This document shows, piece by piece, positions 45,216 to 55,710 of a stretch of DNA of 64,000 bases. Numbering within the stretch: the first letter of the stretch is position 1; every line of letters starts with the position of its first letter. The position numbers and the translations under genes are program-made. The DNA comes from Mesostigma viride (taxonomy: Eukaryota; Streptophyta; Mesostigmatophyceae; Mesostigmatales; Mesostigmataceae), in the NCBI GenBank assembly GCA_009746045.1, contig RPFO01000127.1:836050-900049 (forward strand), written 5' to 3'. The notes beneath the pieces are model-generated. The model did not search any database. It was not told where the DNA came from and saw only the letters and a list, made by a program, of their open reading frames with translations.

Positions 45216-45545
45216 GGCTGCCCTAGCTGGCGGCAGTGACTACCGATGATTACAAGGACTATTCTAGGCCACAGGGGGCGTCCACATCTTGTGGTTGATC
45301 ATCCTGAAGGTCCCCGGGCCCTGGACTAGTACACATTGGGCCCCTGGGGATCCTGCTTGTGGCGGAGGTATTCTGGCCACACCTGGGTCGCGTCGCTGCT
45401 GCTGCTGAGCGGGGGTCAGGTCGTCATCCAGCGTCCAGGGGAGGTCGTGCAACCTCTTGCGACGAGAAAGGTCCAACCGCTGCTTGTCCTCAGGGGAGGG
45501 GAAGGTAAGCAGGACTGGTGCATCTCGTCCGGCCACCTCTAAGAT
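45216..45545 (-). mobile_element. LINE ORF1 C-terminal fragment
   Basis: Minus strand 45540-45264 encodes VLLTFPSPEDKQRLDLSRRK and the PWTLDDDLTPAQQQQRRDPG segment, parallel to the ORF1 remnant at 1-461. The following bases (ccacaagatgtggacgcccc...) match the ORF1-ORF2 spacer at 41100-41210. Confidence 0.75.
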
Positions 45546-45800
45546 AGAGCTCTGCATGCATGCAACCGTACTTTGCATGCAAGGATCGCCTAGCAGTCAT
45601 CATATGGCCGAGCGCATCGTCGTACGTCTTGGATAGTCCGGATGACGCGGAGTTGCTATCTGCAACTCCAGTCCTGGGCGAGTGCGCGAGTCGCGCCACT
45701 TGCCTTCGCGGGTGAATTATCCGCATAGAAGAGTACCTGCCTCATTGGGTATATACTCCGTGGCATGCATGCCTTCAGTGCATGTTCATGGACTTACTTA
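45546..45800 (-). repeat. Dispersed repeat, inverted copy of 2641-2900
   Basis: The reverse complement shares aagtaagt, gcatgcca..cggagta, ccgcgaaggcaagtggcgcg and ccggactatccaagacg with 2690-2890 at high similarity. The class is unknown. Confidence 0.65.
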
Positions 45801-48267
45801 CTTATAGCCTAGCAGCCTGCAGGCCAACGCGCAGGGGAATGGCTAACTTGATTGTGGATTGATCGGTGGACCAGACTTGGGGGGTGGATGTGGACCGCGG
45901 CATAAGCTTTAGCTTGTCCATGGAGCTGACAACCATATTTGTACTTAGCTCTGTAATTGATGAGCACAACGTGCTCCGTAATTACCGCCAACCTAGTGGT
46001 GTATTTCAAGGAGACAGCCAGCGCATGCCAGAAATATTTGTCCGTATAAACATCAAGGAGACAACATGGTAACGTATAAACATGGTTGCTTGATTTGTAG
46101 TTCATCGCATTAATTTTCGTCACATTTATAGGTTCTTTCATTAAAACACTAATGTATTGTAATGGTTAAAATTGCCTAAACATCTCTGCAACTGGGTTTC
46201 ATAGGCTAAACTTCGGTGTCCCCGATTGGCCAGCTCAGTGTGCGACACTCAATGAGCTTTTCGAAAGGGATCATGGCCTTTGATAAGTGGATAACAAGTT
46301 TTTCACCTGAATTGCTAGGAAGCCCGCACGACCGACGCACCCACACGCGAAGGGTATGACCTTGCTTTGTGAGCCGGATTATAATTCCGCAGGCGGTCAC
46401 CCTTCATGGGCCGGCACCGAAAGCAATACAAATCATAACCAGCATTGGCTACGTTGCTAGCTTGGGGAAGACTTGCATGCATGTATGCTGGCATCCTATA
46501 AGGCGAGCAGCCAGAATTGCCCAACAGCTTCCAGGAAGTAAGAAGTTGATGGCAATTGTTGCTCGTACAAAGAGCACGTCCACCTTCATGGGTGGAGGTA
46601 AAACAAAAACCGCAACCCTCCGCGGTTTCCCTGCAAGGATATTGGCGTGCCGATGCCATACTGGTCGCAAGATGGCTCACCTAGCACGCTCCTTGAAATG
46701 CACACCATTCAGACACACAAAGAGCAACGGGAAGCGCCACCGCCAAACACGCATCATAGACTGCACACAAGGTAGGATGCACAGCGAAATATATACAGGT
46801 GGAAAAATCCACGAGCACATACCGCTACTTATGTACGTCAGGCATAGCTACTTACTGGCGACGTACAGAAAAAAACTGGCGGACAGCCCCCCAAAAGACA
46901 GAGGTTTACCTACCATTATCGCAAAAAGGTCGGCAGAAAGAGCTTTCCTACTGCTATCCTTTATGGCCAAATATGCAAATACCATGACAATCTGTGAAAG
47001 CCTAACGAGAAGTGTGAAACTGCTCTGAACGAAGCCAAATTGCACTGTGCCGTGACTTGCACGCCATGATTGTGATGAATTTGATGTCCTGGTGATGTCT
47101 GGTGTTTGTGTCTAAACAGTGGACGCTTCGGCATTATTTGGTGCGGCAGCCTAAGCATGGCGACGTGATGATGAAAATTGGCCGACGGGCCACGGCCGGC
47201 CCGCCCGAAGGCATTCACGGAGAAAAGTCTTGCTAGAACGGGGCGCGGCGCTCGAGGCTAGACGTGACGCGAAAGCGATTGCAAGTTGCAAGGTCAAGCT
47301 GACTGTGCATTGTTGATCCAGGCTCCAATGCAATCAATGATGCATCCGGCAGGCGGCAAGGGCAGGCTGTCTCGGCTCAGCTGTTGACTGTTGAGCATCC
47401 ATGTTGCACCTGCTGCATCTTGTACCGACACTTTCCGTAGACCTGTCGATTTTCTCGTGGACATCGTTGCGCACTTTTCTGGCCACGTTGGCTTGCCCAG
47501 AACGGCACAAGACGGCGGCTAGCTGGAGCACCGGAATGCCGCAGCTGGACGATAGGGGACATGAAGCGACAGGCCGCTAGTCCTTGACTAGGTAACAGCT
47601 AAGATACCTGACAGTACGAGCCGGATGCAGCAATCGGGCATCCAAACTAAAACGCCGTAGGCTTGAAAGGGTCTCCATTGCGCGCTGCCTTGGCTGCTGG
47701 CCTCTCGGAAACGGCCTGCTCGCACGCAGCGGCACGTTGTGGATTACAACAGATTGACAAGGGCAACCCTTCGGCGGAGGCTGAGCCGGCTGTCCCCGCT
47801 TGCCAGTTGTTCCACAGGAGGCCTCCAAAGCGAGCCCGAATTATTGAAGCCTGTTGGCGAGTCTGAATTGGGTAGAGTAAGGGTAAGCAATCGCCACTTT
47901 CGTATGTTTCGGCGCTTGAATTTCGCGTGCAATTTGTGAGTGCGATGATGAGGGTGAGCCGGCTCTGATGTGATCGATCAGATGAAATGCTGCTAGTTTG
48001 GGCGCTGAAAAAGTTCTCAGATTGCGCATTTTGGACTAGTTCGGACCAAATTTAGCAAATGTAGCACTAATGCGCCAAGGACGAGGTTGACGTTGCGCGG
48101 AAACCGGGCATTCACCATTGTATCGGAGTTCAGGCTGGGATCCATGCGGCTAGACGTTCACTGCCGCGGTCATAACTGTCTGACGTTGATTCGTCCTCGC
48201 CACTTGCGCCCCTTGATATGCTGTTGGTCCGACGCAACGGTATGGCAGGTGACCTCCTGCGTCGAAC
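45801..48267. other. Intergenic region upstream of the phosphoglycerate mutase gene
   Basis: The only sizeable frame is 46369-47028 (plus, 219 codons), a basic, cysteine- and histidine-containing sequence without similarity I recognise and with base composition like its surroundings; I do not call it a gene. The last several hundred bases before 48268 must contain the mutase promoter; no TATA element is evident. Confidence 0.4.
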
Positions 48268-51200
48268 ATGGCAACGGCCATCTCCTCGAGCCTCGTAATC
48301 CGTGCCCAGCACTGTAGCACGGCTGTCCTGTCCGCCGTGCCAAGGCGCGCCTCGCCCGCGGTCGCCGCTTTGGCGCACAACCGTGCCCACATTTGTCAGC
48401 CATCAACCGCCTTCGTGCAACGCCGTGGAGTCTCCTTGTACAATCGGTGTAATGTGGTGAAGCAGCCGCGTCGCACCGCGTTCACAACCGTCGCGGAAGC
48501 CGCAAAACACCACGACGGCCATCCTCATGGTAGGACATGCGCGAATTCACGTGCAGCCTGAGCCGTTTGCCATTGGAGGTCAATGCATTGAATAGCAAGA
48601 CATGGCTCCGTTGCCTAGTATGGATACGATAAATGGGATATCGACGTAAATGGATAGATGACGACGATTACATGATTAAGGATCAGGGCCTGGGGCTTGT
48701 TAAGTCACATACTACAAAACTGATTACGTCACGCTAGCACCTTGCACTCACCTGGCCACCACAGCCAGATGAACCATTTTATGTGCTACTACGGGCATTC
48801 AGCTGTCCGTATACTATGTGACAAAGGTCCAGCAATCAATTTGAAAGGTAACAGTACTCGTCGTGAGGAAGCCAGCGCCGTACATGCCAGCGTCGGTGCC
48901 ATCACCACCCGCACTCCCGCCAGCAACGTCCGTAATGTCCCGGCGGCATGGCACACCTCTTGCCTTGTCTATGCTGTCACCTTTCACCCCCCTAATACCA
49001 CATGGCCCCACCCTGTATCATCCACCTGCTGCCATCCGCCCCCCCATCCCCCCCCCCCCCACACACACCACCACCACACACACACATCCACCCACCCACC
49101 CACCCACCCACCCACCCACCCACCCACCCACCCACCCACCCACCCACCCACCCACCCACCCACCCACCCACCCACCCACCCACCCACCCACCCACCCACC
49201 CACCCACCCACCCACCCACCCACCCACCCACCCACCCACCCACCCACGTCGCAGACACGGGCACGCTCGTCCTCGTGCGCCATGGCGAATCCCTCTGGAA
49301 CGAGCGCAACCTGTTCACCGGGTGCGTTGACGTGCCACTGAGCGAGAAGGGCATCGAGGAGGCGCTCGCCGCTGGCCAGCGCATCAGCGAGATCCCCATC
49401 GACATGATCTTTGTCTCCGCGCTCATGCGCGCGCAGATGACCGCCATGATCGCCATGACGCAGCACAGGCTGCGCAAGGTGTGTGTGTGTGGCGAGCATG
49501 CTGCGTGATGGGGGGAGGGTTGGGTTGGGTGGGTGGGTGGGTGGGTGGGTGGGTGGGGTGGGTGGGGGTGGGTGGGTGGGGTGGGGGTGGGGGTGGGGGT
49601 GGGGGGGGGGGGTGGGTGGGGGGGGGGGGATGGTGGTGGGGGGGGGGGTGGGGGGGGGGTGGGGGGGGGGGGGGGGATGGTGGTGGGGGGGGGGGGTGGG
49701 GGGGGGGGGGGGGGGGGTTGGGGGGGGGGGGTTGGGGGGGGGTAAGGGACTCGGTGCTCGAAGTGGGGGGCAAGATAGGCTGCGCACGGTAGGCAGTGTA
49801 GGTGTGGCCTCACAAAGGGTGTTTCGGGCGGGTGGGGATGTTGCCGTGTAGCGCATGGATGGGACATGGATGGGACATGGATGGGACATGGATGGGCGAA
49901 GAGCACGGTTGTGGGGGGACTGCGCAAGGAGGTGGGGCGAGCAGTGGGTGGCAGAGGGATGGGCTGCATCGGTGGAACAGGAAGCGGGGGGGGAGGGAGG
50001 GGGAGAGCGATGAACATGCAAATTGGGGGCTTTGAGATGGTAATTTGTGGGTAAACTTTTAAGCGAATGGGCGCGTATTGTGGTCCGTATTGTGGACTTG
50101 GCAGTGTATCATGGTCAGGCGTGCTTACACACGTGCATGGATTGGCGACTTCCGTGTCTTGTGTGACTTGTGGGTCTGTTGGCTTGTAGACCTCAACCTG
50201 TCCGGCTTGGTTATTTTTCGATCGATGGGGACATGTGACCCATGTGCCCTGTGCCCTGTGTTTGTGGTACATGCCTGCCGAGACAGTACAGATGCGTGGG
50301 TGATGACGCCATGTGTTGTGGGTAATGGCACGAGGCACGAGGCATACGGATGTGCCGCCTGGTTTGTTGCGCATGCGAGGCTTATAAACAACCTTATTGC
50401 ACGTTGTGTTTACCCTGCGTGCCCTCACTCCCCCCCCTGGCTCCTATTAACTTGACCCCACTTGGCCCCGCTGGCCCTCAATTCGCCCTGTTTGCCTCGA
50501 TCTTCCCCGCCATCCCCCCATCCCCCCATCCCCCCATCCCTCTTTCCCACCTTCCCACCTTCCCACTTCTCCTCTCACCCCATACCAATGATCCGCCCCC
50601 CCCCCAGGTCCCTGTGGTGATGCCGGACGAGGCGGCGAGTGACCGCGAGAAAGGGTGGAGCCGCATCTTCAGCGACGACACGGTGGCGGACAGCATCCCC
50701 GTGTATAAGGCGTGGCAGTTGAACGAGCGCATGTACGGCGAGCTGCAGGGGCTCAATAAGAAGGAGACGGCCGACAAGTATGGGATGGACCAGGTGAGGC
50801 AACGATTTGACTCCCATGGCATGGGCCAGGTGAGGCAATAATCACGACAATAATGGGGATGGACCAGGTGAGGGCACGAGACAATGATAAGACAAGTGGG
50901 GATGGATCAGGTGAGGGGGTCGGCGGAAACACTAAAATGAGAGGATGCAGCAAATACGGCATGCACCAGGTGAAGCAATTATGACTTTTGCGGCATGGCC
51001 CAGATGAGCAACGACTTGAAACTTACCTTTCTGATGCACACGCTCGGCCCCCTAGCCATGGGGAGAGTTTAGATTACTTTTCAGTTTCAGACCACGACAG
51101 GGCCGAGGGGCAGGGCAGTGATGGGACAAGGGAGGGGGGGCATGGGCGAGTTGCGGGGGGTGGTGATGCTTCACGCTTGCTGCTGGTAGTGCTGTTGTGA

Positions 51201-54125
51201 GGGTGGGTACGAGACAAAAACTGCAGCTTTCACATGGTGGTGATGACAAGCCCTCTTCCCGGCCTCCCAATAATGTAACATGCATGTTAGATCATGGAAT
51301 GCTGCTTGAGGGTGGCCACGAATGGTCTTACCCAAAATACCGCCACCCATGCCACCATGTGATGCCGTCTACGTATGCTACATAAATTAGGTATAAGTAA
51401 TTAATTAATGCCACCACGATACTTCGGATTTGTTGGAGGCAATCAGCTCCCCTGTGGCTTGCCCTTTCTCACCTGACCTCCTCCCTGACACGCGTCCTTC
51501 TTCCCCCCCCTTCTTCCCCCCCACCCCCACCCCCAACCACCACAATGGCCCTTCCCTTGGCCCCCCCATGCCCACCCACCCACGCACGCATGCACACACA
51601 CACACACACACACCGCACCACGATGGCCGCAGGTCGTGCTCTGGCGGCGTAGCTTCTCGGTGCCCCCACCCAACGGGGAGAGCCTCGAGGTCTGCGCGCA
51701 GCGGGCGGTCAAGTACTACCGGGAAATGGTGAGGGCAGGGGGGGAGAGAAGAGGAACGGGCGATTTTCATCTCCAAGGGGGCAGAAATGTAAGGGAGGAG
51801 GGAAGATTGTCAGGTCGAGCGCTACCAGGAAGATGGTTGGGAGCGGGGGGGGGGGGGGGGGGGGCGGAGGGGCATCTGGGGCTGATACAACTATCGTGGC
51901 TGTTTCATTGATGCACGTGCTGAAGTGGCTTATTATCATTCTGATCCCAGGATAGACTCCCCAGTGCTAGTGTCAACCTAATGCTAGTGTTGATGACACC
52001 CCAGGCCCTGCCCACATCACACCCAGTGCCTGATACCACCATCCCTGCTCTCTCATCGTGCCATCGTGCCTGGGTTCCTCAACTGCCAGCTGTCGTCGTC
52101 CCTCGTCTGTTTCGCGCCTTGTGTCTTCCTGTGTTGCCCCTTGCCACGTCGCTTGCGCCTCCCCTCCCAAAGACTGTTTCCCCCTCCACCTCCACCAGAC
52201 CACGGCCTTTTTTCTGCTTGTGAAGTTTCTCCTGTCCCTCCGGGTTGTTTAGTTTTTTCTGTTCCGCTCACTCACCCCTCTTCTTGAGGTGGTTCTCTTC
52301 CTGTTGAGGCACTATTCCCCTTGTTAAACGACTTGTTAAGCTTGGTGACTCGGTTGTTTTTTTTTGTTTCTCTGCTTCGTTATTCCACTCGCGCTCGTCT
52401 CTTTGTCGTGCCCCAGATCGAGCCGCTGCTGCAGAAGGGCAACAACGTGATGATCTCCGCGCACGGCAACTCGCTGCGCGCCATCATCATGTACCTGGAC
52501 AACCTCACGCAGGAGGAGGTGGGTCATGCGCGGTCATAACCACGCACAGGAGCGGGTGGATGGTGAATCTTTACTACCATGTGTGAGTCATGTCTCATTA
52601 TATGTGAGTCATGTACCTGGACAACCTCACAGAGGAAAGGTGAGTTGTGAACTGTTACGATGGTAGGCAGGAGGTTGGTAAAACAAGAGCAAGGTAGGAA
52701 GAGGCGTAGTGTTCGTGTTCTATCAATGAGACAACCATTGATCTGTGTTGGTGGTGGCCGTCAGCCGTATTCCTGCATAAGGTCACGCCAGGAATACCAT
52801 GCTTCAATGGATGGGTACCATCACGCGCGAGCTGGTGGGTCATGCATCTTGAAGACTGTACGCAACAAATGGCCAGTAGACCTGACGGGAAGAGGTGGGT
52901 CATGCATCTTTGCAGGAATGGGTCGAGTATCAATCAGTTAGTCGGCCCCGTTTGGGATTTGAAAGACAAGGGGTCCGTTACATGAGGCGGTGATACAGGG
53001 CCATAGAGATGTTGCGTGGGTGGTGCCGCTGCTTAGATCAGCCTCATCGTCAGCCACGGTAGCAGACGAGCGGATGAAAGGGAGATCCTGCCCTTTTCTA
53101 ACTCCCCACCACCACCACCACCACCACCACCACCACCACAGACGCCCCTAACCTACCTCCCACTGATACCCGTTCACCCTTCCCATCCACCGAGCCAGGT
53201 CCTAGAACTGGAGCTGTCCACTGGCATCCCTATGGTGTACGAGCTGGCGAATGGCAAGTACAACAACCGCGGTAGCCCGCTGCAGCCGGGCGCCGTCGGC
53301 GTCTTCGCCATCTCCGAGGTAGGCTCTGCGCGTGGTGGCCACACCCCTCAATAGTAACTGTTGCTGTCTAAACCATCCAGAGACAAGCAGGGCCACGCGT
53401 GTTCTCTTGAGGTAAGCAGGGCAGCACGTGCTTGTCGTGCCATGCATCATCATCGTTGTGGTCTAAACCAGAGGTAACCAGGGCTGCACACAGTTCATGT
53501 TGTTCATCTCAGAGAGTAGTTACCGCCCATGCTGGCCATGCCAAACGCATACTCCTATCATCTTGCTCTTTCCACAAACTTGGCCAAGATTGGCTGCTGT
53601 CTGTATGTCCGAGGGCTGACAAGCACAACTCTGCCGTGCGGGCTCGCATGACTTAGAAGTGTGGGACAGAAGAAAGAACAAATTTCACATGTTGCCAGGA
53701 TGACAAGTTTCAAGCCCGAGGGCTGGCCGTCCAGCATGCTGTTACGTCCCCAGATTTACACATGCCTTACCTTGGTAGGCGGGGGCATGTCTTGATATAG
53801 TATACGTCCGACAGTGTACGGAGGCATGTCTTGCTAAAGTACACTTCATACACTGTGCATGGAGGCAGATGTCTGCAGACTGGGGACAGGCATGATGGAA
53901 GGGTGTGTGAAAGACCCAGGATCCATTGACGAACATTTGATTTCTAGAGAGACCAAAGACCGTGGGCGCTTGTTGTCTTTTGCCTGTCTAATACGTCCTC
54001 TCCCCTTGCCTGTTGGCAACCTTGTTCCGGTCCCCATGTGCTCCTGCTGCCCCGCGTCACCCCAGAAAATCGCCAAGTGGAAGATCGCCACGGAGCAGGC
54101 CATCAAGAAGAAGGTCAAGAAGTGA
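48268..54125 (+). CDS. PGAM: 2,3-bisphosphoglycerate-dependent phosphoglycerate mutase, probably plastid-targeted
   Basis: Exons 48268-48529, 49255-49478, 50608-50793, 51633-51728, 52417-52518, 53199-53318 and 54066-54125; all GT-AG, phases agree, 1,050 nt, 349 residues. It interconverts 3- and 2-phosphoglycerate in glycolysis. Residues 1-87 are rich in Ala, Ser and Arg and nearly free of acidic residues, a plastid (or mitochondrial) transit peptide. The catalytic core begins [20 protein letters not shown] with the phospho-accepting His97. Then [40 protein letters not shown] (catalytic Glu202), [39 protein letters not shown] (second catalytic His272), and [20 protein letters not shown]. The mature length of about 262 fits the dPGM family (about 230-250) with a short Lys-rich tail. 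The order and sequence resemble plant plastid dPGMs. Several introns carry copied splice junctions. Confidence 0.95.
49088..49247. repeat. (CCCA)40 tract ending at the exon 2 acceptor
   Basis: A perfect tetranucleotide tract of 160 bases ends 7 bases before exon 2 (…cacgtcgcag|ac), so it occupies the position of the branch point and polypyrimidine tract of mutase intron 1. The THPP-type open frames across it are artefacts. Confidence 0.95.
49510..49742. repeat. (GGGT)n and poly-G tract at the start of mutase intron 2
   Basis: Beginning about 30 bases after the exon 2 donor, gggtgggtgggt units grade into long G runs separated by single T or A. On the sense strand this gives G-rich RNA with quadruplex potential. 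It is the reverse complement type of the CCCA tract on the other side of exon 2. Confidence 0.92.
50776..51008 (+). repeat. Ladder of exon-3 donor copies in mutase intron 3
   Basis: Exon 3 ends gggatggaccag with donor gtgagg (50794). Copies: atgggccag|gtgagg (50830), ggggatggaccag|gtgagg (50868), ggggatggatcag|gtgagg (50911), ggcatgcaccag|gtgaag (50970) and ggcatggcccag|atgagc (about 51004). Sequence after the donors (caa.gatttga, caataatcacgacaataa, acaatgataa) is also shared. Confidence 0.88.
51842..51865. repeat. Poly-G run in mutase intron 4
   Basis: About 23 bases, almost all G. Non-coding; possibly prone to sequencing error. Confidence 0.8.
52487..52905 (+). repeat. Copies of the exon-5 donor region in mutase intron 5
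   Basis: The exon 5 end atgtacctggacaacctcac...gag|gtgggtcatgc (donor 52519) is copied at 52611-52638 with donor gtgagt at 52639. Further gtgggtcatgc donor copies lie at 52835 (gagctg before) and 52895 (gaagag before). Reading through to the second donor meets a stop. Confidence 0.8.
53103..53141. repeat. (CCA)n microsatellite before mutase exon 6
   Basis: About 12 perfect cca units lie 60 bases before the exon 6 acceptor, within the C-rich tract. Confidence 0.9.
53305..53500 (+). repeat. Copies of the exon-6 donor in mutase intron 6
   Basis: The exon 6 donor is ctccgag|gtaggc (53319). Similar junctions follow at 53412 (cttgag|gtaagcagggc) and 53474 (ccagag|gtaaccagggc), both with shared tails (cagggc(t/a)gcac) and shared ggtctaaacca lead-ins. 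Confidence 0.65.
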
Positions 54126-55269
54126 GCGGCGACAACATGTTTTCTGACACAAGGCACCAACGCCGGGGGAGCAAGAGAAGCTCGGGCCTCTTCCGCCCGC
54201 CTTTTCCTGATTGTGTGGCCGCTGAGCTGGGTGAGGCATGCCGCCAGCAGCAGCTGACCGGGTTACGCCAGGAGAGCTGGCCACGTTGGCTTGGGAATTT
54301 GGTCGAGTGTTTGCAGGGATGCTGATGAGTACATGCCAAGGGAGATGCGCGTTAGTCCATGATGACGTGAGACAAACTCTCTCACGCTATGGTCACAGTG
54401 ACACGACCGCTAACGACTTATGCGCGAGCCGATGGTCCGCAACGGGATGGCCAGCAGTCCAGCACTGACCGTTGCAGGGGATGGGCCATCAGTGCAGGGC
54501 TTGGTTCGTGCATTGGTGTGAGAATTTCTAGTCGCACTGGTGTGCTATACTGGTGTGCTCAATGCCTTTCGAGAGGGCAGCCAGAGAAGAGGCTTTTGGG
54601 AGTGCGAGAGGGGTGTCTACATACGTACAACTGTGGAAGCGGGAAGTCTGGATGCGTATGCAGAGAGGCGGGTGCTGGCTGTATAGGATGTTGATGCACG
54701 GGGGTTCCAGCACTTGGCTTTTACGGCTCCCTGCAGAGGGTATGAACACCCACATAGGGAGCATTATTATTTGCCTTCCATGGCATAATGGCATGTGGGA
54801 CAGCCGGCTCTGCATGGCTCACAATGACAACGATCGTGACCTGTGATATGTAGCGAAGAATTCAGAAGCTTTTGTAGTCATCAGCAACACGTTAGCTTGG
54901 GTGATTAGCTTTGACAAGGTGGTCTGCTAGAGGCCGTCACGCATCCAATCTCAAGGAGACAACCAGCGCAGGTCAGAAATCGGGAGAAATCCAATCTGAT
55001 TACATTAAGTGAGACAACTATGCCATGGCCGCAGGTAAGCATTATCCATAAACTTGAAGACTCTAGGAGGTTTCATAACGCAGGCACCATATTTTTTCTG
55101 ATCCTGGCAGCGAGAAGAGGCAAGGATGCGCCCCCACAAATTAATCGTCCTTTTTTAATTTTTTGTCAATGAATATTTAAAACATTTTGGAAGCAACAGT
55201 GGTTGCCTTTCTGCATGCAGCAATTTGTGTTTAACTGTTGTCTCCTTTATAACTGGCCGCATCATAACA
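54126..55269. other. 3' flank of the mutase gene, no gene recognised
   Basis: Unique-looking sequence with short ORFs only. Part of 54126 onward must be mutase 3' UTR. I see no RNA gene or repeat array. Confidence 0.45.
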
Positions 55270-55710
55270 TGCATCCCGCTCAGCCTAGCTGGCAGGCACC
55301 TCCTTACGTGGGCCGGGCCCCGCCATGCTCGACGCCGCAAGGCCCACACCTTGAAAGAACAGCTAGTAGAGGACATGGGGGCCCTAGGCCTCTTTGTGAT
55401 TTGGAACAAGATGATTGAATTGAATTGAATTGTAACATAACTCCGTTGGGAGAATATGTAGCACATATCCCTGAGAAGGGGCATATGGCCTATGATACAT
55501 TCTAGGCTACTTCCTGCAAGGTTGGGAATGTAAACAACACTTGCTCTAGGTGCACCAGGGCACCTGCACCCTCATGATCTATCACGCTATGCCCAGCTAA
55601 GGGGGAGCATGTCATGGGGGGGAAGATCATCATGGCTATACAAGAGCTAGGGCATGGCTTCTCGACAGAGAGCATCTCTCTGCAATTCTTATAATGTAAT
55701 GCAACATCCA
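55270..55710. mobile_element. LINE-derived fragments
   Basis: 55290-55412 (plus) encodes the ORF2 C-terminus LKEQLVEDMGALGLFVIWNK. It runs into a (GAATT)n tract (55413-55431) that is the tail of an oppositely oriented LINE 3' end (hairpin ctccgttgggag). 55437-55700 repeats the sequence seen at 600-1190. Confidence 0.65.

Noticed and set aside
46369-47028. 219-codon plus-strand ORF as a gene
   Set aside because: No recognised domain, no clear codon bias, and equally plausible ORFs on the other strand.
48984-50428. Pro-rich ORFs of 345 and 478 codons on the minus strand, and Gly-rich plus-strand ORFs
   Set aside because: They cover the CCCA and poly-G tracts and run antisense to mutase exon 2; composition artefacts.
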